DNA from: an uncultured delta proteobacterium
GTDB taxonomy: Bacteria; Desulfobacterota; Desulfobulbia; Desulfobulbales; Desulfocapsaceae
NCBI GenBank assembly: GCA_903901335.1
Contig: CAIUQR010000032.1
Coordinates: 106,495-170,494, forward strand
DNA: 64,000 nucleotides
Reading direction: 5' to 3'
Part shown: piece after piece, positions 24,931 through 34,098 of the stretch
Position numbering within the stretch: the stretch's first letter is position 1
Layout: the number at the start of each line of letters is the position of its first letter
The notes under the pieces: model-generated
Database searches by the model: none
Seen by the model: only the letters and a program-made list of their open reading frames with translations
Told to the model about the DNA's origin: nothing
Made by a program: the position numbers and the translations under genes

Positions 24931-25267
24931 CATTTGCCTATAAAATCTAATTTTTGGCTCCCTTCCCCCGCCATTCCCTCTCTAGAAATACTTCTGGAAT
25001 AAATATTGCATCCTTGAGTATACACTGCCCATCTGTTTATGATGCAAACAGGCAAAGATCCCGCTTTCGGCCATTAAACAAAAAGCGTTTAGATTGCTGA
25101 TATTATGAATATATGTCGGATTATAACTATTACTACTTTTGATCATCGGACAAAACCTAGAAATGATGATCTTGCCTGCAGGTATCTCTGGGCGGGGGCC
25201 TTATTGTCAATACTTTGACGATACGGCTCAGACTTCGTAGGATAATCTCTCAACGGAATCAAAATTC
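24931..25267. other. Gap between the flgE terminator and fliL
   Basis: About 340 bases without a gene. In many relatives motA/motB or flbD genes sit here; no remnant of them is recognised. A short inverted repeat (CTGTTT-N7-AAACAG) lies near 25033-25051. A promoter for fliL onward is expected, but no convincing sigma54, sigma28 or sigma70 site could be picked out by eye. Confidence 0.5.
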
Positions 25268-25786
25268 ATGGCAGAAAAAAAAGAACCCCCGAAAACAGAC
25301 GCTTCCCCTGAGGATAAGGGGAAAAAGAAAAAGTTGATTATCATTATTGGAGCCGTCGTCCTTGTTCTTCTCATCGGTGTGGGAGCAGGCGCCTATTTCT
25401 TCCTGAAAAAAGCCCCCCCGGAAAAGAAGGAAACAGATCCGGGTCAACACGTCCCGGTCCCTGAACTCAATCATGCTGCCGACATCGGACCAATGGTCGA
25501 TATCGCAGAATTTATTGTCAACATTATCAGCGCCGACGGAAATCATTATGTCAAGACCGCCCTAACACTCGAACTGACCACTCCTGCCGCCAAGGAAGAA
25601 ATCAATCAACGTATGCCCCAGATTCGTGATGCAATCCTGCTACTTATCGGGAACAAGACCATTGAAGAACTTCAGGATCTGGAAGGGAAAAAAGAATTAA
25701 AGGCGGAAATAATGAGCAAGATCAATGGCTTCGTACAGTCAGGAAAGATCAAATCAATCTTTTTCACTGAATTCGTCGTCCAATGA
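25268..25786 (+). CDS. fliL: Flagellar basal body-associated protein FliL
   Basis: FliL is an inner-membrane protein around the stator that supports torque under load. The 172 residues have a short charged cytoplasmic N-terminus, one membrane helix (about 22-43, LIIIIGAVVLVLLIGVGAGA) and a periplasmic domain with VDIAEFIVNIISADGNHYVK, LTLEL and the C-terminal KSIFFTEFVVQ. All are family features. fliM follows after 21 bases. Confidence 0.94.
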   Translation: MAEKKEPPKTDASPEDKGKKKKLIIIIGAVVLVLLIGVGAGAYFFLKKAPPEKKETDPGQHVPVPELNHAADIGPMVDIAEFIVNIISADGNHYVKTALTLELTTPAAKEEINQRMPQIRDAILLLIGNKTIEELQDLEGKKELKAEIMSKINGFVQSGKIKSIFFTEFVVQ

Positions 25787-25807
25787 CCTGAACAAAGGGG
25801 ATGTGTA

Positions 25808-26800
25808 GTGGAACCTATTCTCACCAAACAGGAAATCGCCGAGTTGCTTGCGGCCATCAAACAGGGAAAGGTGTCGACCGACCTTGAAATGGCCGAAGCC
25901 CTTCTTGTTGGAAAGGATGCAAAACCACTCAATCTCTTTCAGATGGGCACCTTCGACGATGAACAGGTGCGCATCCCCAATTTTGATATCATTCTTGATG
26001 CCTTTTGCCAGAACTATTCGATTTCCCTCACCAATCAACTGCAACGAACCTTCGCTATGGTCAAAACCGGAATTGATTCCTTCCGGTTCCAGGAATTCCT
26101 GCTTCAAAATAAAGATGTCGGCGCTATCGGAGTGCTCGACCTGGCCCCATTAAAATATGGGGCCCTGATCATGATCGACCAGCAATTGTCTTTTTCCATG
26201 ATCGAAATCATGCTGGGCGCATCGACAGATCTTGGGCCCTTACAATTGAACAGAAAACTGACCACTATTGAACTCAGTGTACTGAAAACAGTAATGACCA
26301 ATGCCTGCAGCGATCTTGACCGGGCTTTCCAGCCCCTGCTCGATCTTAAATCGAGCCTCCTGAAGGTTGAAAACAATCCAAGACTGGTGTCGATCACTGA
26401 CCCCGATGCAGAAATTCTCGTCAGCAGATTCAATGTGACAATTGGTGATATCACGGGAGAATTCAACCTGGTTTTTCCGATCGCCACCCTGGATCCCTTA
26501 CGGGAACAGTTCAAGGAACTTCTTAATGTCCATAAATCAAAACAAGGTTTATGGACTGATATCTTCACCGAGGAACTCTATGATATGACCACCACCGTCA
26601 TCGCCCAATCCGGGACAATATCACTTACCATCAACCAGCTTCTCGAACTAAAAGAAGGTGAAATTATTCATCTTGATTACGACCCGAACGCCCCCTTAAA
26701 GGTACTTGTGGAAGACAGACTTAAATTTTATGCAATACCCGGGGTCTTGAATGGTAAAAAAGCGATCAGCCTGACCGGCGTTTTTGAGCAAGGAGCCTAG
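25808..26800 (+). CDS. fliM: Flagellar motor switch protein FliM
   Basis: FliM forms the middle of the C ring and binds CheY-P. The 330 residues start MEPILTKQEIAELL, a variant of the LSQDEIDALL CheY-binding segment. They continue with the FliM middle domain (FCQNYSISLTNQLQRTF, APLKYGALIMIDQQLSF, LTTIELSVLKTVM) and the C-terminal SpoA-like domain (LKEGEIIHLDYDPNAPLKVLV). The start is GTG at 25808, with AAAGGGG about ten bases before. Two bases separate its stop from fliN. Confidence 0.96.
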   Translation: MEPILTKQEIAELLAAIKQGKVSTDLEMAEALLVGKDAKPLNLFQMGTFDDEQVRIPNFDIILDAFCQNYSISLTNQLQRTFAMVKTGIDSFRFQEFLLQNKDVGAIGVLDLAPLKYGALIMIDQQLSFSMIEIMLGASTDLGPLQLNRKLTTIELSVLKTVMTNACSDLDRAFQPLLDLKSSLLKVENNPRLVSITDPDAEILVSRFNVTIGDITGEFNLVFPIATLDPLREQFKELLNVHKSKQGLWTDIFTEELYDMTTTVIAQSGTISLTINQLLELKEGEIIHLDYDPNAPLKVLVEDRLKFYAIPGVLNGKKAISLTGVFEQGA

Positions 26801-26802
26801 AT

Positions 26803-27189
26803 ATGGAAACAACCAGACAACCAGGGGTTCGGCCTGATCCCGAGGAAATCAAAGAACTGCTTGAAACAAATAGTCAGGCCGTTATTCATCCCCCGGAAGG
26901 GTCTCTCCATAAGGCGGATGGCACCGCAGGACGGGGCCTCGAATTTCTCTATGATGTTCCCTTGCAGATCTCGGTTGAAGTGGGAAGGAGCAAGATTCTG
27001 CTGCGCGACCTCTTGAAGATGGGCGAAGGCTATGTCATCGAACTCGACAAACTGGCAGGAGAGCCTCTTGACCTCTACGTGAATTCCCGTCTTATTGCCA
27101 GGGGAGAGGCTGTTCTGGTCGGGGACAAATTCGGCATTCGCCTCACGGACGTGGTCAGCACCACCGATCGTATCGAAAAACTGGGATAA
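26803..27189 (+). CDS. fliN: Flagellar motor switch protein FliN
   Basis: FliN is the lower C-ring component. The 128-residue protein has a variable first 50 residues and the SpoA domain: VPLQISVEVGRSKILLRDLL, GEGYVIELDKLAGEPLDLYV, and GEAVLVGDKFGIRLTDVV. There is no CheC-like phosphatase domain, so this is FliN rather than FliY. It lies between fliM (gap 2) and fliO (gap 2). Confidence 0.96.
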   Translation: METTRQPGVRPDPEEIKELLETNSQAVIHPPEGSLHKADGTAGRGLEFLYDVPLQISVEVGRSKILLRDLLKMGEGYVIELDKLAGEPLDLYVNSRLIARGEAVLVGDKFGIRLTDVVSTTDRIEKLG

Positions 27190-27191
27190 CA

Positions 27192-27593
27192 ATGAAACCG
27201 GTTTCCCGTCTGCGCCTGATTACATATCTGACCGTTTTTTTATTTTTGCAGGTAAAAAGCGCCCTCAGTGCCACAGAACCTGACACCACCTTTTCCGCAA
27301 GCCTGCGACTTGTCTGGGGGCTCCTGGTTGTACTGGGAATCCTTTTTATCATCTATGGCCTGATGAAGAAAAAGATGCCTTTTTTACATATGCCCGAAAA
27401 AGGCATAATCAAGATTGTGGAAGTACGTCATCTTCTTCCGAAAAAATCACTCTACCTTGTTGAGGTAAGAGGGCAGGAGTTCCTGCTCGGTGCAGGACAC
27501 GACAGGATCGATCTGATTGCTGCCATCGATCAGAAACCTAAAGGGTCATTCGCCGAAATCCTCGACAGATCAGAGGCGGAGATTCCCCTATGA
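27192..27593 (+). CDS. fliO: Flagellar biosynthetic protein FliO
   Basis: FliO helps assemble the FliP ring of the export gate. The 133 residues include an N-terminal hydrophobic segment that may be a signal sequence (about 8-26), a membrane helix (about 37-58, LVWGLLVVLGILFIIYGL) and a cytoplasmic domain with IIKIVEVRHLLPKKSLYLVEV and FLLGAGHDRIDLIAAID. These are the usual marks of this weakly conserved family. The stop overlaps the fliP start (ATGA). Confidence 0.92.
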   Translation: MKPVSRLRLITYLTVFLFLQVKSALSATEPDTTFSASLRLVWGLLVVLGILFIIYGLMKKKMPFLHMPEKGIIKIVEVRHLLPKKSLYLVEVRGQEFLLGAGHDRIDLIAAIDQKPKGSFAEILDRSEAEIPL

Positions 27594-28363
27594 TTTCAGG
27601 AAAAGCCCGGCAATATATCCTCTATGGTCTTGGAGGTTCAGGAGTTCTTGCCGGATTGCTGGCTCTCCCCCCTGCCGCTCTCGCTGTCGGCCTGCCGACC
27701 GTCACCTTCGGAGTTGCAGACGCTAATACGCCGGCACAGGTGTCGACCGCTCTCCAGGTGCTCTTCCTCCTCACAATCCTTTCCATTGCCCCGACTATCC
27801 TATTGATGACGACCTGCTTTACCAGAATCGTCATTGTCCTGGGATTCGTCCGTCAAGCCATGGGAACCCAGAACATGCCGCCGACCCAGATAGTCATCGG
27901 CCTGTCTCTTTTCCTGACATTTTTCGTTATGTCACCTACCTTCAACACCATAAACGACGAAGCTCTGCAACCCTATCTCGCCGGCAAAATGGATCAACAG
28001 GCAGCCTTCGACAAGGCCCTTGTCCCGATGCGGAATTTCATGTTTTCTCATGTCAAGGAAGAAGAGCTGAGCCTGTTGAGCGGTATCACCCTTGAAAACC
28101 GACCGAATGATCGAAGCGCAATCCCGACCATGACCCTTATCCCCGCCTATATGCTTTCCGAGCTCAAGATTGCCTTCCAGATGGGATTTATGATTTATAT
28201 CCCCTTTCTGGTAATAGACATGATTGTTGCTTCAATACTGATGTCCATGGGAATGATGATGCTCCCCCCGGTTATAATCTCTTTACCGTTTAAACTGCTC
28301 CTTTTCGTCCTCGTGGATGGCTGGGGGCTGGTAGTAGGTTCATTGGTCAAGAGTTTGAAATAA
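27590..28363 (+). CDS. fliP: Flagellar export gate protein FliP
   Basis: Inner-membrane component of the export gate. The 257 residues start with a cleavable-type signal (about 12-32), as is usual for FliP. They continue with the family motifs TILLMTTCFTRIVIVLGFVRQAMGTQ (in two parts: TILLMTTCFTRIVIVL, FVRQAMGTQNMPPTQ), SPTFNTINDEALQPYL, LIPAYMLSELKIAFQMGF and MMMLPPVIISLPFKLLLFVLVDGW. Four or more membrane helices are evident. A 68-base gap precedes the fliQ start used here. Confidence 0.97.
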   Translation: MISGKARQYILYGLGGSGVLAGLLALPPAALAVGLPTVTFGVADANTPAQVSTALQVLFLLTILSIAPTILLMTTCFTRIVIVLGFVRQAMGTQNMPPTQIVIGLSLFLTFFVMSPTFNTINDEALQPYLAGKMDQQAAFDKALVPMRNFMFSHVKEEELSLLSGITLENRPNDRSAIPTMTLIPAYMLSELKIAFQMGFMIYIPFLVIDMIVASILMSMGMMMLPPVIISLPFKLLLFVLVDGWGLVVGSLVKSLK

Positions 28364-28431
28364 TAGTATTTCTACAAAACAGGGCAATAACAAGGGCTCT
28401 TAAAAATGTGCTCCAACGGAATCAAAACGCC

Positions 28432-28695
28432 ATGACCCCTGATTTTGCCATTAATATGTGCCGTAAGGCGGTTGAGACGATCCTTCTCGTTTCCGCACCG
28501 ATGTTGCTCGCCGGCATGATTATCGGCCTGCTGATTTCTATTTTCCAGGCCGCCACCCAGATCAACGAGCAGACCTTGAGTTTTATCCCGAAAATCGTCG
28601 CGGTCTTTCTCACCCTGCTGATCTTCGGTCCCTGGATTATCAGAATTCTTACCGCATTTACCATCGGTATTTTTGATTCCATGGCAACCTTTTAG
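28432..28695 (+). CDS. fliQ: Flagellar export gate protein FliQ
   Basis: Small two-helix membrane protein of the export gate. The 87 residues run MTPDFAINMCRKAVETILL, then LIGLLISIFQAATQINEQTL (central loop signature) and a second hydrophobic helix. The ATG at 28432 gives the normal family length and N-terminus (MTPxF). An in-frame GTG at 28408 would add eight atypical residues. fliR starts 13 bases downstream. Confidence 0.95.
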   Translation: MTPDFAINMCRKAVETILLVSAPMLLAGMIIGLLISIFQAATQINEQTLSFIPKIVAVFLTLLIFGPWIIRILTAFTIGIFDSMATF

Positions 28696-28708
28696 GATCA
28701 GCAGCATC

Positions 28709-29488
28709 ATGGATCTCCAGCTTCTCCCCATCGATAAATTCCAATCGTTTCTAGTCTGTACAGCCAGGGTCACCGGCTTTGTCAGCGCCATCCCCATCCT
28801 TTTCGGCACCCAGACGCCGATGCGGTTCAAGGCCGGTCTTACTGCAATGATATCCTTGGTCCTTTTCCCGATTATGTCCCCTTTTATTCCAAAGACCCCT
28901 TTTCTGCCCGCATCCTTTCTGTTTCTGGTTATCAACGAGACTTTAGTTGGGCTGATCATCGGATTGATGGCCAGGCTCATCTTTACAGCCGTTGAATTCG
29001 GCGGCACCATTATCGGGTATCAGATGGGATTTGCGGCCGCCAATATCTTCGATCCGCAAAACCAGAGACAGACCTCGCTGCTCTCCGAATTTCAGAACGT
29101 CTTTGCCATCCTGTTATTCCTGGCCTTAAATGTGCACCATATTTTCATTCGCGCAGCGGTGAAATCCTATACACTCCTCCCTCCGGGAAAACTCGATCTG
29201 TCACATGCAGCTGTTCCCTATCTCATTGAACTTTCTTCAAAAATGTTTTCTTTGAGCCTGCAATTCAGTGCACCTGTCCTGGCGATACTGCTTCTGTCAG
29301 GGCTTATTCTCGGAATTCTGGCCCGGTCCTTCCCCCAACTGAACGTTTTTTTACTCTCCTTCCCGCTCAATATCGGAATCTCATTTATCGTCATAGGTTT
29401 GACACTCGATGTCGTTTCTATTCTTTTAAGACGGGAATTTGACTCTTTTCCTGAATATATTTCCACCATCATTCATCTCCTTAACTGA
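28709..29488 (+). CDS. fliR: Flagellar export gate protein FliR
   Basis: Membrane protein completing the FliPQR gate. The 259-residue product has about six membrane helices and family motifs RVTGFVSAIPILFGTQTPMR, LVGLIIGLMARLIFTAVEFGG, YQMGFAAANIFDPQNQRQ and LSFPLNIGISFIVIGLTL. The start is placed at ATG 28709 (MDLQLLPID), after AGGATCA. A TTG at 28673 in frame lies inside fliQ and is less likely. flhB follows 122 bases later. Confidence 0.95.
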   Translation: MDLQLLPIDKFQSFLVCTARVTGFVSAIPILFGTQTPMRFKAGLTAMISLVLFPIMSPFIPKTPFLPASFLFLVINETLVGLIIGLMARLIFTAVEFGGTIIGYQMGFAAANIFDPQNQRQTSLLSEFQNVFAILLFLALNVHHIFIRAAVKSYTLLPPGKLDLSHAAVPYLIELSSKMFSLSLQFSAPVLAILLLSGLILGILARSFPQLNVFLLSFPLNIGISFIVIGLTLDVVSILLRREFDSFPEYISTIIHLLN

Positions 29489-29610
29489 TTTCACAGGCCA
29501 ATCGGCGTTTCCGGCAATTCGCGGTATCAGGATTCGTCATGGGATCACTTATTGCATATATATTCTTGCCCGAAATTCTCGATTTTTACTAACAACAATC
29601 TCGAAATATC

Positions 29611-30681
29611 ATGGCTGAAGAAACCCCCACAGGTGGAGAGAGGACTGAAGCGCCATCGGCGAAGCGACGCGAAGATTTTCGCAATAAGGGACAGGTCGCC
29701 CAGAGCAAGGAGGTGCATACCGCCGCCCTCCTGACAACCCTTCTCCTTTTCTGGCTTTTCTATATGCCGTCTTTCTGGCAAGGACTGAGAACCCTGCTCG
29801 TTGCGATCTGGACATCCAGCGGTGAATTCGTGATCAGCCCCGCTTCAACCGTCAGCCTGGCCGTATATCTTTTCCAGCAGGTCGGACTTCTTCTTGCCCC
29901 GCTTTTTCTCCTGGTTCTCATCGTCGGTTTCTTTTCCAGTTTCTTTCAGATCGGCTGGCTTTTCACCACTACACCGCTGATTCCTGATCTGACACGATTC
30001 GATCTGATCAAAGGGATAGCACGGTTTTTTTCCAAGCGTTCACTCCTCGAGGTCGTAAAATCCCTCTTCAAGGTCATCCTGATCGGCTGGATTGCCTTTA
30101 AAACGGTCCTTGGTAAATTCGACGAATCTCTGATCCTTGTTGATACTCCGGCCATTACCATCATCGGTTATATCGGCAGGACCGCCGCTCTGATACTCGC
30201 CAAAGTCTGCGCACTCCTTATCTTTCTTGCCTTTATCGACTATCTTTTTGTCCGTTGGGAAATGGAAGAAAAGATGAAGATGACTAAACAGGAATTGAAG
30301 GAAGAATTTAAAGAGACCGAAGGTGATCCGTTTATCAAGGCCCAGATACGCTCAATCCAGCAGCAGATGGCCAGAAAGCGCATGATGGCGGAGGTGCCCA
30401 AGGCCGATGTCGTCATCACCAATCCAACCCATCTTTCCATCGCTATCCGCTATAATCCTCAACAGATGGAGGCCCCGATGATTATCGCTAAAGGGGCCGA
30501 TCTTATCGCCATGCGTATTCGGGAGATAGCCAGAGAACACAATATCCCTCTTGTGGAAAACCCTCCCGTGGCTCGATTATTGCATAAATTAGACCTGGGA
30601 GCTACCATTCCTGAAGAGATGTTCAAGGCGGTGGCGGAAATACTCGCCTATGTATATTCACTGAAAGGTAAGACACTGTAA
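29611..30681 (+). CDS. flhB: Flagellar export switch protein FlhB
   Basis: FlhB switches the exported substrate class after hook completion. The 356 residues begin MAEETPTGGERTEAPSAKRRED (family form AExxxxxKTExPTxKR, quoted loosely), with four membrane helices up to about residue 215. The cytoplasmic domain contains the autocleavage site NPTH (271-274, in ADVVITNPTHLSIAI). The cleavage motif is intact. The last base of its stop codon is the first base of flhA. Confidence 0.97.
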   Translation: MAEETPTGGERTEAPSAKRREDFRNKGQVAQSKEVHTAALLTTLLLFWLFYMPSFWQGLRTLLVAIWTSSGEFVISPASTVSLAVYLFQQVGLLLAPLFLLVLIVGFFSSFFQIGWLFTTTPLIPDLTRFDLIKGIARFFSKRSLLEVVKSLFKVILIGWIAFKTVLGKFDESLILVDTPAITIIGYIGRTAALILAKVCALLIFLAFIDYLFVRWEMEEKMKMTKQELKEEFKETEGDPFIKAQIRSIQQQMARKRMMAEVPKADVVITNPTHLSIAIRYNPQQMEAPMIIAKGADLIAMRIREIAREHNIPLVENPPVARLLHKLDLGATIPEEMFKAVAEILAYVYSLKGKTL

Positions 30682-32777
30682 TGGAATTGACAGGGGATCA
30701 AGGCATATTCAACAGGGTTAATTTTGGTCAGCTGGCCCAGCGTGCGGATATCATGGCAGCATTCGGGCTAGTTTCCATCCTGATGCTGATGATCATTCCT
30801 GTTCCTCCAATATTGCTCGACCTGTTTTTGTCCCTGAATATTACCATCGCCCTGGTTATTTTAGTTATCAGTTTGTATACGGTCAAGGCCGTTGAATTCT
30901 CTGTTTTTCCAGCTGTTTTGCTGGTAACAACCCTCTTCCGTCTTTCCCTGAACGTGGCATCGACCAGACTGATTCTCCTGCATGGTGAAACAGGACCGTC
31001 CGCTGCCGGTGCAGTCATTATGTCGTTCGGTCAGTTCGCGATCGGGGGAAATTATGTCGTCGGTATTGTCATTTTCTGTATCCTCGTGCTGATCAATTTT
31101 ATGGTTATCACCAAGGGTGCGGGCCGGGTTGCCGAGGTGGCCGCACGCTTCACCCTGGACGGAATGCCCGGCAAGCAGATGGCCATTGATGCCGACTTGA
31201 ATGCCGGTCTGATCAATGAAAACGAGGCGCGAACCAGAAGAGCGGAGATCAGTGCCGAGGCAGCCTTTCACGGGGCCATGGACGGTGCGTCGAAATTTGT
31301 TAAAGGTGATGCGATCGCCGGTATTATCATCACCCTGATCAATATCGGCGCAGGCTTTGTGATCGGGGTCCTCCAGAAGGGCATGCCGATTGCTGAGGCA
31401 GCAAAAAACTATACAATTCTGACGATCGGCGATGGTCTTGTCTGCCAGATACCGGCCCTGATTATATCGACGGCAGCAGGTCTTCTTGTCACCAGGGCAT
31501 CAGGCGAGCGGGACTTCGGTTCGGATCTGCAGAACCAGCTCTCCCAGAACAGTATGGCCCTTGTGGTTGTCTCGGTCATTGTCCTGATCTTTGCCCTTAT
31601 CCCCGGCCTCCCCTTTTTCCCCTTCCTGGTTCTTTCGATCTCACTTGCTATACTGAGCTATTATATTGACCGCAAACAAAAAGATGCGGCTGGCAAGGTA
31701 GTTGAAGAGCCGACTGCCGCACCGGCCCGGGCCGAAGAAAATTATGAGCAGATGCTCAATGTAGATTTGATTGAGCTTGAAGTCGGATACGGCCTTATCC
31801 CGTTTGTCGACTCTGCTCAGGAGGGCGAACTCCTGACCCGTATCCAGTCGATCCGCAAACAATTCGCGCTGAACAATGGATTTATCGTCCCTCCAGTGCA
31901 TATCAAAGACAATCTGCAGCTGAACCCCAACCAGTACACCCTGGCTCTGAAGGGGACAAAAATCGCTGAGGCGGAGATACTTCCCGGCCATTTTATGGCC
32001 ATGGATCCCGGGCTTATCACCGAAACGATCAAAGGTGTTCCGACCATAGAGCCGGCCTTCGGCCTGCCGGCCATCTGGATAACCGAAGACAAGAAGGAAC
32101 GGGCCCAGATCGCCGGTTATACGGTTGTTGACTGCACCACGGTGATGGCAACCCACATCAGCGAGATTATAAAACAGCATGCCCATGAACTTATCGGCAG
32201 ACAGGAGGTTCAAGGCCTTCTGGACAATCTCGCCAAAAGCTATCCGAAACTGGTCGAAGAACTTGTACCGACTGTCCTCTCGCTGGGTACTATCATGCGG
32301 GTCGTCCAGAATCTGTTGAAGGAAGGCGTCTCCATCCGCGACCTGCGCACGATCCTCGAAACCATGGCCGACTGGGCACCGGTGACGCAGGATTCCAATA
32401 TCCTGACGGAATATGTTCGACATGCCCTGTCACGAACAATAAGCTCCCAGCTGGCCGTCGACGACACCATCTCCGTTATCACCCTTGCCAAACCGGTTGA
32501 AGACACCATCTTAAATTCCATCCAGCACAGAGAACAGGGGAGTTATCTGGCCATCGATCCGAAAACGGCACAGGTCATTCTGGATTCAATCGGCGAGGCC
32601 GTCGGTCTCTTTGACGGAGGGCGCCGCCCCACCCTTCTTGCAGCACCGCAGATACGTCCCCATGTTCGAAGTCTGATAGAACGATATTTTCCAGCTCTTG
32701 TCGTTATCTCCCATAATGAGATTGCACAGAATTTGAAGGTTAAATCATTAGGAACTGTGACGTTGAATGCAGGTTAA
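30681..32777 (+). CDS. flhA: Flagellar export component FlhA
   Basis: FlhA is the large export-gate protein that forms a nonameric ring and docks chaperone-substrate complexes. The 698 residues have eight N-terminal membrane helices (about 25-330), the FHIPEP signature region (GRVAEVAARFTLDGMPGKQM, IDADLNAGLINENEA), a linker and the cytoplasmic domain with GYTVVDCTTVMATHISEI and LVEELVPTVLSLGTIMRVVQ. It starts one base into the flhB stop and overlaps flhF by 11 bases. All motifs are standard. Confidence 0.98.
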   Translation: MELTGDQGIFNRVNFGQLAQRADIMAAFGLVSILMLMIIPVPPILLDLFLSLNITIALVILVISLYTVKAVEFSVFPAVLLVTTLFRLSLNVASTRLILLHGETGPSAAGAVIMSFGQFAIGGNYVVGIVIFCILVLINFMVITKGAGRVAEVAARFTLDGMPGKQMAIDADLNAGLINENEARTRRAEISAEAAFHGAMDGASKFVKGDAIAGIIITLINIGAGFVIGVLQKGMPIAEAAKNYTILTIGDGLVCQIPALIISTAAGLLVTRASGERDFGSDLQNQLSQNSMALVVVSVIVLIFALIPGLPFFPFLVLSISLAILSYYIDRKQKDAAGKVVEEPTAAPARAEENYEQMLNVDLIELEVGYGLIPFVDSAQEGELLTRIQSIRKQFALNNGFIVPPVHIKDNLQLNPNQYTLALKGTKIAEAEILPGHFMAMDPGLITETIKGVPTIEPAFGLPAIWITEDKKERAQIAGYTVVDCTTVMATHISEIIKQHAHELIGRQEVQGLLDNLAKSYPKLVEELVPTVLSLGTIMRVVQNLLKEGVSIRDLRTILETMADWAPVTQDSNILTEYVRHALSRTISSQLAVDDTISVITLAKPVEDTILNSIQHREQGSYLAIDPKTAQVILDSIGEAVGLFDGGRRPTLLAAPQIRPHVRSLIERYFPALVVISHNEIAQNLKVKSLGTVTLNAG

Positions 32778-34098
32778 AATATTTGAAACAACCGATATGG
32801 CCTCCGGCCTGAAACTGGTCAAGAAAGAACTTGGACCGGACGCCTTAATCCTTTCAACCCGGACAGTCAGAAGCGGAAAACTCGGTCTTCTTGGCAGGCA
32901 GGTCCTTGAGATCACTGCTGCAGTTGACACCCCCTGGCCCAGACCGTCCGAGAAAAACGCGCCTGTACAGCCTCAGCCTCCGCCGGAACATCAGGCCTAC
33001 ACCAGGAACAGTGGAGTCTCATCCGCTCCTTCTGAAGAAGAACAGGTGATACAAACCTCCGAGTCCCACTTTAAAATCGGCGCAAGACCCGAAAGGCCTC
33101 CACAGGCTTTTGTCCAGATATCTCCTCCTGCGGAAGAAAATCCCCATATACGAAAAGAGTTTGATGAACTGAAAAGCATGGTCAGAAATCTCGCCGGAGA
33201 GATTGCCCGTCTCGACCAGAGACCGGGGGCTAATAATAATCAGGCTCGAAATGCCGGACTGACTGGAAATGCAATATTACACCAAAGGCTTCAGTCTTCC
33301 GGCCATAGCCGGGTACTGGACCTGCTCCTGTTCCATGGCATCAACATGGAAACGGCACAGACGATCGCAGGATTTGCCAAAGACAGTCTGAACGAAACCG
33401 ATCTCCTCGATGAACAGAAGCTCTACGGTTTTCTCCTGACCACCATTTCCGATATCCTGGAGGTTCGCCCTCCCTCTTTTGCCTGTCGTGATCAACAACA
33501 CAGGATCGCCCTTGTCGGGCCAACCGGTGTCGGTAAGACCACGACCCTTGCGAAAATTGCCGCAGGCTATCTCAGTAATTTTTCCGATTCCATCGCCCTG
33601 ATAACCATCGATACCTACAGGATTGCAGCCGTCGAGCAATTAAAAGTCTACGGTGAAATCATGCACTTACCTGTCGACATTGTCCTGACGCCGACACAGC
33701 TGGAACAGGCGATCGCCAGGCACCAGGACAAGGAACTCATTCTGATCGATACTGCAGGCAGATCTCCGCGCGACACGCTCAGTATCGACGAACTGTCGAC
33801 CTTCCTGCATCCCGGTCTGGCAATAGCCAAGCATCTGGTCCTGTCGGCCACAAACAGAGAGGATGAATTGACTGAAACCATCGCCCGGTTTTCCCGCCTT
33901 GGCATTGACAACACGATATTTACAAAAGTTGATGAATGTATCAACCTTGGAATTATCCTCAACACCCAGATTCACAACACCAGCCCGATCTCTTATATTA
34001 CAAATGGTCAACGGGTCCCCGAAGATCTCTTCGAGGCAGACAAGAAAAAGATAGCGGAGCTCATCATGCCCCAATCCGAAGGACGATTTCATGATTAA
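32767..34098 (+). CDS. flhF: Flagellar SRP-type GTPase FlhF
   Basis: FlhF sets the place of new flagella, typically at a pole. The 443 residues have an N-terminal B domain (MQVKIFETTDMASGLKLVKK, RTVRSGKLGLLG), a Pro/Gln-rich linker (about 55-130), an N domain and the G domain. The G domain carries VGPTGVGKTTTLAKIAAGYL (P-loop near 249-260), TIDTYRIAAVEQLK, LIDTAGRSPRD and TKVDECINLG. The gene overlaps flhA and flhG, so the three are coupled. Confidence 0.96.
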   Translation: MQVKIFETTDMASGLKLVKKELGPDALILSTRTVRSGKLGLLGRQVLEITAAVDTPWPRPSEKNAPVQPQPPPEHQAYTRNSGVSSAPSEEEQVIQTSESHFKIGARPERPPQAFVQISPPAEENPHIRKEFDELKSMVRNLAGEIARLDQRPGANNNQARNAGLTGNAILHQRLQSSGHSRVLDLLLFHGINMETAQTIAGFAKDSLNETDLLDEQKLYGFLLTTISDILEVRPPSFACRDQQHRIALVGPTGVGKTTTLAKIAAGYLSNFSDSIALITIDTYRIAAVEQLKVYGEIMHLPVDIVLTPTQLEQAIARHQDKELILIDTAGRSPRDTLSIDELSTFLHPGLAIAKHLVLSATNREDELTETIARFSRLGIDNTIFTKVDECINLGIILNTQIHNTSPISYITNGQRVPEDLFEADKKKIAELIMPQSEGRFHD

